Below, one piece after another: positions 26,887-34,921 of a DNA stretch of 64,000 nt (position 1 is its first letter; each line of letters starts with the position of its first letter). The notes under the pieces are model-generated. The model was not told where the DNA came from and did not search any database. It was given only the letters and a program-made list of their open reading frames with translations. The position numbers and the translations under genes were made by a program. The DNA comes from Bacteroidia bacterium (GTDB taxonomy: Bacteria > Bacteroidota > Bacteroidia > Bacteroidales > GWA2-32-17): the NCBI GenBank assembly GCA_016218155.1, contig JACREQ010000075.1:1-64000 (forward strand). The letters are read 5' to 3'.

Positions 26887-27015
26887 GGCTAAAGCCAGAT
26901 TTATATTTTTCATTTGCCACGACCTAAAGGTCATTGCAAATTTATCATTCCATTATTTTGCCCCGACCTTCAGGTCGGGGATTAAAAAAAATAAAAGCTA
27001 ATTGGCTTTAGCCAA
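26887..27015. repeat. REP-like palindrome array downstream of RAYT-2
   Basis: Four palindromes in order: GGCT-AA-AGCC (26887-26896); TTTGC..GACCT-AA-AGGTC..GCAAA (about 26913-26940); CCCCGACCT-TC-AGGTCGGGG (26961-26980); and TTGGCT-TT-AGCCAA (27002-27015). The last overlaps the RAYT-2 stop codon at 27008-27010. Stems vary in length, but the two cores, GACCT/AGGTC and GGCT/AGCC, recur on the other side of the gene. Confidence 0.8.
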
Positions 27016-27445
27016 AATTGCTTTTGCTTAATCCATTTATTTCCAAAAACTCATCATATTCTTCAGAAAATGTTTTCTTTTTATGATGTTCTTCTTGATT
27101 CAAAATATATTTCCTAACAATATCAATAGCTGATTCGCTTACAGATAAAGCAATATATTCATCTTGCCATTCAAATTTCTGCTTAATTATTTTTTGCTTA
27201 TTTACCCAAAATGAAGATTCTCCCTTTATTAGCATAGCAATTTTTGCAATAGTTTGCTCAGTACCTAATGAAATAAGCATGTGAATATGGTTATCAACAC
27301 AATTTATAGTATCGATAAAAATTTCTTTGACTTTACTATTTTCCTTTATATGTGATAAAAGTAATGGCTTTAATTCTTTTGAAATTATCGGCATTCTGTA
27401 CTTTGTTGCCCAAATAAAATGTATCATTACTTTAGTGTATGGCAT
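27008..27445 (-). CDS. REP-associated tyrosine transposase (RAYT-2, IS200-like Y1 family)
   Basis: A 145-residue Y1-HUH protein. The HUH motif is VDNHIHMLISL near residue 50 and the catalytic tyrosine is expected in KYILNQEEHH near residue 113. The WATKYRMP start and WQDEYIALSVSES block also match. It has no partner gene and sits between two palindrome arrays. Its N-terminus and several blocks differ strongly from RAYT-1, so the two are separate lineages, not a recent duplication. The stop codon lies inside a palindrome. Confidence 0.9.
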   Translation of the reverse strand: MPYTKVMIHFIWATKYRMPIISKELKPLLLSHIKENSKVKEIFIDTINCVDNHIHMLISLGTEQTIAKIAMLIKGESSFWVNKQKIIKQKFEWQDEYIALSVSESAIDIVRKYILNQEEHHKKKTFSEEYDEFLEINGLSKSNFG

Positions 27446-27455
27446 AACTTCTTTT

Positions 27456-27554
27456 GGCTAAAGCCGGATTTATTTTTTTATTTGCCACGACCTGAAGGTC
27501 ATGGCAAATAAATATTATTTTTTATTATTAAACTACTACATGACCTAAAGGTCA
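27456..27554. repeat. REP-like palindrome array upstream of RAYT-2
   Basis: Three palindromes: GGCT-AA-AGCC (27456-27465); TTTGCCA-C-GACCT-GA-AGGTC-A-TGGCAAA (27481-27508), with a single mismatched pair in a 13-bp stem; and TGACCT-AA-AGGTCA (27541-27554). The same two cores occur on the far side of the gene, with GGCT/AGCC nearest the gene on both sides and in opposite orientation. Confidence 0.8.
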
Positions 27555-27610
27555 ATTTATTAACATTTTTGCCTTTCCAAATCTTTTAATTGCAAAGACA
27601 ATTTATAACA

Positions 27611-28543
27611 TTATTCAATAACAATTGTTTTCGTACTCTCTTTTCCATTATTATTTAATAATTTTATTACAAACACACCACTTCCGAGTTCCTCTTTCTT
27701 TATTATAAAATAATCATTACAAATATCTTCTGATAAAACCATTCGCCCAACTCTATCATATATAAACAGCTTTTTTATAGGATTTTTGAATTCAATAACT
27801 GCCTGATCAACTATTGGATTTGGGTAAATAACAATATCTGAGTTTTCAAAATTCTTTGGAATACTCCAAGCATTAATAAATCCGAGAATATGAATATTAT
27901 CAATAACCCAACCGCCACCAGTAGTAGCAAGAGAATCGCTAATAAAATGAAACCTAACTATAACAGTATCACAAATATTTTTTGCAGAGGCTTCCCAAAT
28001 CCAATAAACACTACTAAATTGCCAATCATTACAATTACCTGAAAAACCAGCTACTCCAAATTCGGAAGTGTCATTTGATGAATATAAATTATCATAATAA
28101 ATCTGCCCCATTCCAACATTCTGATTTTCAATAACATTTAACCACGAAAATCCTTGATCATAACTTATTTCAACAAAACATTTTGAATGTAAACTGTCAT
28201 TCTCATACTTATGTAAAAAATCAAGTTGCATTGCTTGCCCCATCCAAAGATGGGTATTAATTTTAATATCAAACCATGAATCATTTTGACCTATAAAAGG
28301 AGATATAGTATCGGTAATTATAGCATTTGGAAGGGTATATGAAGAATTTGCAAAAGATTTATTAGGTCTTCCAATTTGCCAAAGGTCATTAGTGTCATTA
28401 TTAAAAATAATTTTCAAATTGGTATCTAACGTACTTTCAAAATCAATATTTGAATAAAATACTAAACTACCTCCATATTGAGAAAAACAATTGGCACTAT
28501 AAAAAGCAAAAATAATCAGAGCATAAATAAATTTATTTTTCAT
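27611..28543 (-). CDS. T9SS-secreted protein with C-terminal sorting domain
   Basis: A 310-residue secreted protein from the ATG at 28541-28543, chosen because it gives a clean signal peptide (about 20 residues, ending NCFSQ) and starts 11 nt after the previous gene's stop; a longer start at 28594 would overlap it. The middle is an uncharacterised beta-rich region (WVIDNIHILGF, SSNDTSEFGVAGF and similar) that resembles a jelly-roll/MAM-like fold. The last 70-80 residues form a type A sorting domain: IYPNPIVDQAVIEF, LFIYDRVGRMVLSED, LGSGVFVIKLLNNNG. It is cotranscribed with the SIMPL gene. Function unknown. Confidence 0.75.
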   Translation of the reverse strand: MKNKFIYALIIFAFYSANCFSQYGGSLVFYSNIDFESTLDTNLKIIFNNDTNDLWQIGRPNKSFANSSYTLPNAIITDTISPFIGQNDSWFDIKINTHLWMGQAMQLDFLHKYENDSLHSKCFVEISYDQGFSWLNVIENQNVGMGQIYYDNLYSSNDTSEFGVAGFSGNCNDWQFSSVYWIWEASAKNICDTVIVRFHFISDSLATTGGGWVIDNIHILGFINAWSIPKNFENSDIVIYPNPIVDQAVIEFKNPIKKLFIYDRVGRMVLSEDICNDYFIIKKEELGSGVFVIKLLNNNGKESTKTIVIE

Positions 28544-28554
28544 GATTATGTACT

Positions 28555-29514
28555 TTACTGTTTTTTCAAAACAAACTTCACAGTTAAATTGCAAGTAAAT
28601 TGCACAACAGGTTCGATAACTGCTGGATTTATTACTAAATCATAACCTGAATAAGCTTTTTTATCGTAATAAAGTGCAGGAACATTTGAGCGTGGTAACG
28701 ATTTACTTCCTGGCTTTGTTTGATCTCCGGTGTATTTCACAAATTCAGAAAAAGTAGAATATCTGTCCAAAGGATAAGTACTGGAAATATTATCATTAAC
28801 AGTCTGATATTTTGAATCGAATTTAACACCAAGTTTTTTGTATTCTTTTGCTTTTTCATTAATTATTCTAACACAAGTAGCTCTTATGGAATCATAAACT
28901 GCCTGAGAATTATTAATAACATAATCAACTTTAACTATGTCGTAAATTTCATTTTGTGATGCTTTAATAAGCATTTGCTCCACAATTTTAGAATCTTTAT
29001 ACCTAAGATGAATATTTTTACGAACTTCAAAACCTTTGGGTACTTCATTATATGTCTTACTAAAAAGTTTTTTCTCAACTTCAACTTCAAATATTGGAAA
29101 TTGTGAAATAAAATCAACATATATATCTTCCTTTTTAACATTTAAAGGAAGTAAGCTTGCTACGAATGCTTCAATTCTTTTATTAATTACATCATGGCAA
29201 TTTTCAATGGTCTCTCCTACTTGAGATGTAGCAAAAATAATAACATACTCATCTGCTTTAACATTCATCATAACTTTTGCATCAACAGTAAAAGAAGTAT
29301 CATTTGATGAGTAAGATGGATAATATGCCTGTTGCTGAGACTGACGATAATAAGCAGCTTCATTTGCATTATTATTAATTAAACCATCATCAAAATTGCT
29401 AATATTTCCGGATTTTTTCTGGTTAAAATACCAGTTTCCTGCAGCCTGACTTAAGCAAAGTATTGGCGAAGCAATTAATGCAAATAAAATAAATGTAAAA
29501 GTTATTTTTTTCAT
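28555..29514 (-). CDS. Exported SIMPL (DUF541)-domain protein
   Basis: A 319-residue protein with a signal peptide of about 22 residues. The mature part contains a SIMPL domain (about 70-230), recognised by VKADEYVIIFATSQVGETIENCHDVINKR and VKKEDIYVDFISQFP. These domains were named for interaction with a signalling kinase-like partner and form periplasmic or extracellular oligomers, but a biochemical role here is not known. Its stop lies 11 nt from the T9SS protein start. An N-terminal low-complexity stretch (YRQSQQQAYYPSYSSNDTS) links signal peptide and domain. Confidence 0.7.
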   Translation of the reverse strand: MKKITFTFILFALIASPILCLSQAAGNWYFNQKKSGNISNFDDGLINNNANEAAYYRQSQQQAYYPSYSSNDTSFTVDAKVMMNVKADEYVIIFATSQVGETIENCHDVINKRIEAFVASLLPLNVKKEDIYVDFISQFPIFEVEVEKKLFSKTYNEVPKGFEVRKNIHLRYKDSKIVEQMLIKASQNEIYDIVKVDYVINNSQAVYDSIRATCVRIINEKAKEYKKLGVKFDSKYQTVNDNISSTYPLDRYSTFSEFVKYTGDQTKPGSKSLPRSNVPALYYDKKAYSGYDLVINPAVIEPVVQFTCNLTVKFVLKKQ

Positions 29515-29610
29515 AGTATTAAATATTTGGTTTTGACTGCAAATTATGTTTTTTTTTTATGCTTTGCAAAAAAACAAATTTGATTTATCAAAATTATAAC
29601 TGTCAAACCA

Positions 29611-29641
29611 TTAACTTTTAACTTTTAACTTTTGACTTTTA
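29611..29641. repeat. Short tandem TTAACTTT-like repeat upstream of pyk
   Basis: Three to four near-identical tandem units of about 8-10 bases (TTAACTTT, AACTTT, AACTTTT, GACTTTT) run immediately before the pyk promoter region. It may be a slippage-prone spacer or an interspersed repeat of the type seen in Bacteroidota intergenic regions. Confidence 0.6.
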
Positions 29642-29646
29642 CCTTG

Positions 29647-29677
29647 TTTGCCTTTCGACTTTAATTTTATATTTTAG
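29647..29677 (+). promoter_or_regulatory. Candidate pyk promoter (Bacteroidota type)
   Basis: TTTG at 29647-29650 (-33) and TATTTTAG at 29670-29677 (near TAnnTTTG, -7) are separated by 19 nt, the expected spacing for the primary sigma factor of Bacteroidota. The pyk ATG follows 22 nt later. Confidence 0.45.
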
Positions 29678-29699
29678 CCAAATATTAATATTAAATACT

Positions 29700-31133
29700 A
29701 TGAAACCGACTTTATCAAGAACAAAGATTATTGCAACAATGGGACCTGCATCTTCGCCAAAAGATGTACTTAAAGAAATGATTATAAATGGTCTTGACGT
29801 ATGTCGTTTAAACTTTTCTCACGGAAAACATGTAGAACATTTGAAAGTAATGAATACTATCCGTGAAATAAATTCTGAAATTCATTCTAATGTTGCAATA
29901 CTTGCAGATTTACAAGGTCCGAAACTTCGCGTTGGCGACATGGAAAATAATGGTGTAATGCTAGATGATGGTCAATCTTTTAATATTGTTACCATTGATT
30001 GCCTTGGAACTAAAGAAAAGGCATATCTTACTTATGAAGAGTTCCCAAAGGATGTTGCGGTTAATGATGAGATACTTATAGATGATGGAAAAATTAAACT
30101 TCGCGTAACAAATACAAACCGCAAAGATACTGTTGAGACTGTTGTTATAAACGGAGGAATTCTTTCTTCGCATAAAGGTGTAAATTTACCTAATACTAAA
30201 GTTTCACTTCCGTGTCTTACTGAAAAAGACTTGAAAGATCTGGATTTTGCATTAGAGCATAATGTTGATTGGGTTGCATTATCATTTGTAAGAACAGTTA
30301 CAGATATTGTTGAGATTAAAGAAATCATAAGAAAAAAGAAAAAGCATGCTTTAGTTATTGCTAAAATAGAAAAGCCTGAAGCAATTGCAGAAATAGATAA
30401 CATTATAGATATGACAGATGCTATAATGATTGCAAGAGGTGATTTAGGCGTTGAAGTTGCTTTTGACAGAGTTCCTTTAATTCAGAAAGAAATAGTAAAA
30501 AAATGTATAGAACAATCTAAACCTGTAATTATTGCAACACAAATGCTCGAAAGTATGGTAACTGCTTTCAGACCAACAAGAGCAGAAGCTACAGACTGTG
30601 CTAATGCTGTTTTAGATGGTGCTGATTGTTTAATGTTAAGTGGTGAAACTTCAGTAGGTAAATTTCCTGTAGGAACTATTCAGGCAATGGAAAGTATTAT
30701 TCATTATACTGAAGATGCAGCGTACCGTTTTAACAGAGATCATGCTCCAAAGGAAATGTCGCGTACATTTCTTTCAGATTCAATTTGTCATACAGCATGC
30801 CGTTTAGCAGAACAGTCAAAAGCAAAAGCAATTATTACATTTAGTTACTCTGGTTATACTGCATTTCAAATTGCTGCACACAGACCAAAAGCAAGAGTAA
30901 TTGTATTTACCAGTAATAAAGAACTTGTTTCAAAACTTTCACTTGTGTGGGGTGTTACTGTTTTCTATACAGATCATTTTAATAGTATTGATAATGCTAT
31001 TGATTATTCAATTCTGACTTTAGTTGAGAAAGGATTCATAAAGAATGAAGATATAGTTGTTCATGCGGCAAGTACACCTTTACATGAAAAAGGCAGAACA
31101 AATATGGTAAAGCTTAGCTATGTTAAAGCATAA
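29700..31133 (+). CDS. pyk: Pyruvate kinase
   Basis: A 477-residue pyruvate kinase that makes pyruvate and ATP from phosphoenolpyruvate and ADP, the last step of glycolysis. TKIIATMGPAS at the N-terminus, NFSHGKHVEH near residue 39, LADLQGPKLR near 73, the active-site IMIARGDLGVEV near 240 and ATQMLESM near 280 are diagnostic. Length is typical for a type II enzyme with the C-terminal regulatory domain. It is monocistronic by position; the region after it contains a degenerate terminator hairpin. Confidence 0.97.
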   Translation: MKPTLSRTKIIATMGPASSPKDVLKEMIINGLDVCRLNFSHGKHVEHLKVMNTIREINSEIHSNVAILADLQGPKLRVGDMENNGVMLDDGQSFNIVTIDCLGTKEKAYLTYEEFPKDVAVNDEILIDDGKIKLRVTNTNRKDTVETVVINGGILSSHKGVNLPNTKVSLPCLTEKDLKDLDFALEHNVDWVALSFVRTVTDIVEIKEIIRKKKKHALVIAKIEKPEAIAEIDNIIDMTDAIMIARGDLGVEVAFDRVPLIQKEIVKKCIEQSKPVIIATQMLESMVTAFRPTRAEATDCANAVLDGADCLMLSGETSVGKFPVGTIQAMESIIHYTEDAAYRFNRDHAPKEMSRTFLSDSICHTACRLAEQSKAKAIITFSYSGYTAFQIAAHRPKARVIVFTSNKELVSKLSLVWGVTVFYTDHFNSIDNAIDYSILTLVEKGFIKNEDIVVHAASTPLHEKGRTNMVKLSYVKA

Positions 31134-31508
31134 GCATATAGTAAAATAACAATATACATATTACAAGTAACAGGAACGGGTTAATTACCGGGAGTGGTCG
31201 GAAGTTTTTTCTTGCGGCCATTTTTGTTTTTATAACAAAGTAAATTATATCTTATTCAAAATGGGGTCATGTTGAGGCTCTCGAAACATGTGTGAGAGTT
31301 TGTGGGCAAATCCTTCGAGAACCTCAGGATGACTGTGAGTAAAGGTGCATTAAAATTAAACAAGCATATAATTTATTTGTTATTAGAAATTTAGTAATTG
31401 CATTATTTGTTCTTAAATGTGGAGGAAACCCTGATTTATTCTTCAATAAGACATAAAAAAAGTGGTCGGAATTTCTTCCAACCACTCCTTGTTAATTACC
31501 CGTTTTTT
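31134..31508. other. Intergenic region with nested inverted repeats and a terminator
   Basis: No gene. The convergent pyk and PagL-like genes are separated by 375 nt. A 28-nt sequence at 31177-31204 recurs in inverted orientation at 31475-31502 with six differences, and both copies contain (A)GTGGTCGGAAG or its complement. Inside lies a fold-back pair (31266-31285 and 31313-31332) whose 20-nt arms match at 17 positions, of the TTCGAGAACCTCAGGATGAC type. The remainder is plain AT-rich sequence. Confidence 0.7.
31461..31486 (-). terminator. Terminator of the PagL-like gene
   Basis: Arms 31461-31471 and 31476-31486 pair over 11 nt with one G-T-type mismatch; on the minus transcript the stem is followed by a U-run (plus-strand A7, 31454-31460). 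It lies 23 nt downstream of the stop at 31509. Confidence 0.75.
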
Positions 31509-32609
31509 TTATTTATAAAAACTATATCCTATTCCCCATTCAATGACATCAGCCTTAACAAAATGTGTTTTTAAAGTTAGAGATGCAGTAATATTTTTCC
31601 ATACTTTTACACGTAAACCCAATCTACTATATACAAATCCGTCATCATAAGCCTTAGTAAAGAAATAAGCACCAGCCTGCATAGTAAATGAAATTCGATT
31701 AAACATTAAATCATAAGACAAATGCAAACCGGACCTGAAATTATATAATGGCTTAAAAACAATGCTATCACTTACTATTCTCGATTCTAAAGAAGGATCG
31801 TAAAATACATCCAAGCCTGATCCGAATTTTCTTTTTAGATTAAAAAGTCGTTCGGCATTAATACTAACAGTTGTTGTATAAAACTTCTTACCATTTGGTG
31901 GAGGATTTTCACGAACACCTTTGGATAATGTTATACTATATTCATTTTTTCTTACAAAAGAAGCTTTTAACTCTTTAATCTTGGTTTTATCAATCTCAGT
32001 TGAATTGCTTAATGTAAATTTTAATCCAGCTTTTAATGAAGGAATATTAAACCCCAGATTTGGTTTTCGCCATGCTCCATTTGAATAATGAGTAAAATGG
32101 AAACCTGTAACAATTTGCAGATTTTTCAATATTTGCATTTCCGAAAACAACCCTAAATCAATAAAAGCATTTGCATGAGAACCAATTGCAACATTATATA
32201 TATTATCTTCTTTATTAAATGGATTTGACAAAAATGCAAGCCCCTCTCCCATTGAATATGATAAATTAAAATTTTTCTTTTTAACAATAGGAATTTTTAT
32301 AAACAAAAATGCTGCTGTTGCTGTACCTAAATATTTAGAATTGCCTAAATTTGCCCTATAACAACCTATACCTAAATCAGGTGTTCTATATAAAACCTGC
32401 CATGGTTTTTCTCCTTTTGTTTTAACCGAGATTGAAAGATCCCATGATCTTACGTGATCCTCAATTAAATATACCATTGAAGAACGATGAGGAATAATAA
32501 ATCCATACCTATAATTTATATTATATGAAATTCTTTTTGTAAATATTTCCTGACCAAAGGCTGTACAAACAAGAAAAATAAAAAATATAATTATTGTAGA
32601 TTTCCTCAC
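31509..32609 (-). CDS. PagL-like lipid A deacylase / acyloxyacyl hydrolase family
   Basis: A 366-residue outer-membrane beta-barrel-type protein with a signal peptide of about 18 residues. It is best explained as a PagL/acyloxyacyl-hydrolase relative that trims an acyl chain from lipid A. The diagnostic HYSN catalytic element is seen in FHFTHYSNGAWRKPNLGFN near residue 200. Alternating polar/hydrophobic strands fill the rest (LFIKIPIVKK, MQAGAYFFTKA, WGIGYSFYK at the C-terminus). It is longer than enterobacterial PagL because of an extra C-terminal region of unknown role. The catalytic glutamate was not assigned. Confidence 0.7.
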   Translation of the reverse strand: MRKSTIIIFFIFLVCTAFGQEIFTKRISYNINYRYGFIIPHRSSMVYLIEDHVRSWDLSISVKTKGEKPWQVLYRTPDLGIGCYRANLGNSKYLGTATAAFLFIKIPIVKKKNFNLSYSMGEGLAFLSNPFNKEDNIYNVAIGSHANAFIDLGLFSEMQILKNLQIVTGFHFTHYSNGAWRKPNLGFNIPSLKAGLKFTLSNSTEIDKTKIKELKASFVRKNEYSITLSKGVRENPPPNGKKFYTTTVSINAERLFNLKRKFGSGLDVFYDPSLESRIVSDSIVFKPLYNFRSGLHLSYDLMFNRISFTMQAGAYFFTKAYDDGFVYSRLGLRVKVWKNITASLTLKTHFVKADVIEWGIGYSFYK

Positions 32610-32907
32610 TTTTTTAAAATATTCAACAAAAATACATTTAAGAGTTTTTATTATTTGAAAAAAAACGAAAAATATTTTGCCTCAAAAAAAGTAGATCTGA
32701 ACAGATTTAGATTAAATAGTTCAACCAACTTATTAACAATATTTTGAAAAAGTTAGTAAAAATATAACTTAATCGATTTAGATATTAGTAAAGTTATTAT
32801 ATTAGTGCTAGTTACCTAAACATTTTAGGTATTTTTTATGCTCTTACACCTAAAACGGTTTAGATATGGACGTATAGCACTTTTATTAACACAATAATTT
32901 TATAAAA
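32610..32907 (+). promoter_or_regulatory. Long 5' region of the lectin gene with repeated TTTAGATA-like elements
   Basis: A 298-nt non-coding region precedes the lectin T9SS gene. Three direct elements occur: GATTTAGATT (32704-32713), GATTTAGATA (32775-32784) and GGTTTAGATA (32858-32867). Two short dyads are also present, CCTAAA-CAT-TTTAGG (32815-32829) and CCTAAAACGGTTTAG (about 32849-32863). They could be operator sites or leader structure; no matching regulator is known to me. Confidence 0.4.
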
Positions 32908-34842
32908 ATGAAACAATTTTTAATGTTTTTTTTGATGTTCACGACGTTTTTTGCAAAAGCACAAGTAAACGATCAATGCTCAGGAGCAATTACAGTAACA
33001 TGTGGAAATTCCTATTCCGGAACTACTGTTGGCGCAACAACTACGAATGATCCTACAGGTTCTTGTGGTACATCGGTTGATGGACCGGGAGTATGGTATA
33101 AATTTATTGGAACCGGAAATTCAGTAACTGCAAGTTTATGTGGAAGTTCATATGACACAAAATTACATATATTCTCAGGAACATGTGCATCTTATATTTG
33201 TGTTGATGGAAATGATGATTTCTGCAGCTTACAATCCGAAGTCAGTTTCAATACCACAGTTGGCGTTACATATTATATTTTTGTAAGTGGTTATTCATCA
33301 AATACTGGTGCATATACTTTAGCCATTAATTGTTGTACACCTTCAGTTCCCGGTATAACTACAAATCCTACTCCATCAAATGGCTCAATAAATATTAATT
33401 CATGCAGTCTTGATTTTTTCTGGACAGCTCCTGCTAATTCAGGCTGTAATGCTGCAACTTCTTATGATTTTTATTTTGGAACATCTGCAACTCCACCTTT
33501 TATTTCAAATCTTACAACAACTTCTTACGCTATTCCAAATGCACTTTCCGACAACACTACTTATTACTGGAAAGTTGTATCAATAAATGCTCTTGGTTCT
33601 GCAGTGGGATCTACAACATGGAGCTTTACAACGGGAACATCAACAAATCAATATTATTGCCTGTATAATAGTGCAATTAATTATCCTACTGCCGGTCCAA
33701 ATTGTGTACAGCTTACTTCAGCAGCATCAACACAAAACGGATGTGCATGGAATAGAAATAAAATATCGTTTGCAAGTGCTTTTGATTACTCAGTTCAAAT
33801 GTATTTTGGTGCAACAGCTGGTGGAGCAGATGGATGTGCTTTTGTATTTCAGAACTCACCTCAAGGAATTAGTCAGTGTGGCTCAACCGGTGGTCAGTTG
33901 GGTGCCGGAGGAATACCTAATGCAGTTGTTGTTGAATTTGACACATATGACAATGACTTCCCTACTCATAATTACGATATGTCAGTTGACCATACTGCTA
34001 TTGAAATTGATGGTGATATGCAAGGCCCTGGAGCACCTTTAGCCGGACCTGTTCAAGCCGACCCATTAGATGGTTTATTAGCTGACGGTTTATTACATAC
34101 ACTTCGAGTAACATGGAATCCTGCAGCACCAAACCTATTAAGCGTTTACGTTGATGGAAGTTTAAGAATTTCACGCACTTATGATTTTGTAAATAATGTA
34201 TTTGGAGGCAATCCTAATGTTTGGTGGGGGTTTACAGGTTCAACAGGACTACTTGCCAATCAGCAATACTTTTGTCCTGTTTCAATTCCTTTACCAGTAA
34301 ATATTATTAATTTTTCTGCAAATTGTTTTGAAGGAAAAAATCAACTAGTATGGGAAACAAGTTCTGAAACAAATAATGATTTTTTTACAGTTGAAAGATC
34401 TGAAGATGGCAGAATATTTCAAAAAATAACAGAAGTAGATGGTGCAGGAAACTCAAATGATATAACACACTACAGTTGGATTGATTATAACCCATTAGAA
34501 GGGAACTCATATTACCGGCTGTCTCAAACAGACTATGATGGAAAAACTGAAATATTCCCTCTTAAAAATATAAACTGTAAACCATCTTTAACTGAATTAA
34601 ATATTAAAACAGTTTTTAATTCAGATAAAAAGATATTTGCTGAATTTGAAATATCAGCTTCCGGAGATTATACAATAGAAATATTAAACTTACTTGGAGA
34701 AAAAATAAATACAAAAAACTTATTTCTAGATAAAGGATTAATTAATACTGATTTTAATGTTACAGATTTTAAGTCTGGGATATACGTATTATCAATTTAT
34801 GATAATAACCAAACTGCTGTTAAAAAATTCATTATTCAGTAG
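32908..34842 (+). CDS. T9SS-secreted multidomain protein with PPC-like and L-type lectin domains
   Basis: A 644-residue secreted protein with a signal peptide (about 18 residues). Order: a pre-peptidase C-terminal-like beta domain (about 20-140; VWYKFIGTGN, FVSGYSSNTGAYTLAI); a fibronectin III-like domain (about 145-240; TTTSYAIPNALSDNTTYYWKVVS); an L-type legume-like lectin domain (about 245-460; FDYSVQMYFGATAGGADGCAFVF, VVEFDTYDNDFPTHNY, HTLRVTWNPAAP); and a type A sorting domain at the C-terminus. The lectin part has the D..N pattern of metal-binding legume-type lectins. It should be displayed on the cell surface to bind glycans. It has no visible enzyme domain and no close operon partner. 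Confidence 0.88.
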   Translation: MKQFLMFFLMFTTFFAKAQVNDQCSGAITVTCGNSYSGTTVGATTTNDPTGSCGTSVDGPGVWYKFIGTGNSVTASLCGSSYDTKLHIFSGTCASYICVDGNDDFCSLQSEVSFNTTVGVTYYIFVSGYSSNTGAYTLAINCCTPSVPGITTNPTPSNGSININSCSLDFFWTAPANSGCNAATSYDFYFGTSATPPFISNLTTTSYAIPNALSDNTTYYWKVVSINALGSAVGSTTWSFTTGTSTNQYYCLYNSAINYPTAGPNCVQLTSAASTQNGCAWNRNKISFASAFDYSVQMYFGATAGGADGCAFVFQNSPQGISQCGSTGGQLGAGGIPNAVVVEFDTYDNDFPTHNYDMSVDHTAIEIDGDMQGPGAPLAGPVQADPLDGLLADGLLHTLRVTWNPAAPNLLSVYVDGSLRISRTYDFVNNVFGGNPNVWWGFTGSTGLLANQQYFCPVSIPLPVNIINFSANCFEGKNQLVWETSSETNNDFFTVERSEDGRIFQKITEVDGAGNSNDITHYSWIDYNPLEGNSYYRLSQTDYDGKTEIFPLKNINCKPSLTELNIKTVFNSDKKIFAEFEISASGDYTIEILNLLGEKINTKNLFLDKGLINTDFNVTDFKSGIYVLSIYDNNQTAVKKFIIQ

Positions 34843-34865
34843 GAAAGATTCTTATAATTTGTTAT

Positions 34866-34902
34866 AAAAAAAGAGCCTCTCTTAAAGGGAAGCTCTTTTT
34901 TT
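34866..34902. terminator. Bidirectional terminator between lectin gene and purC
   Basis: An inverted repeat with A-rich left arm (AAAAAAAGAGC, 34866-34876) and T-rich right arm (GCTCTTTTTTTT, from 34892) encloses a partly paired centre. It lies between convergent genes, so it can serve both. Confidence 0.75.
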
Positions 34903-34921
34903 TATTTTTAATAAGTATTTA

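Noticed and set aside
26887-27554. CRISPR array
   Set aside because: Units are palindromes of varying length with irregular spacing and no constant spacers; they fit REP sequences around a transposase.
27611-28594. Longer start of the T9SS gene at 28594
   Set aside because: Would overlap the previous gene and put 17 residues before a clear signal peptide.
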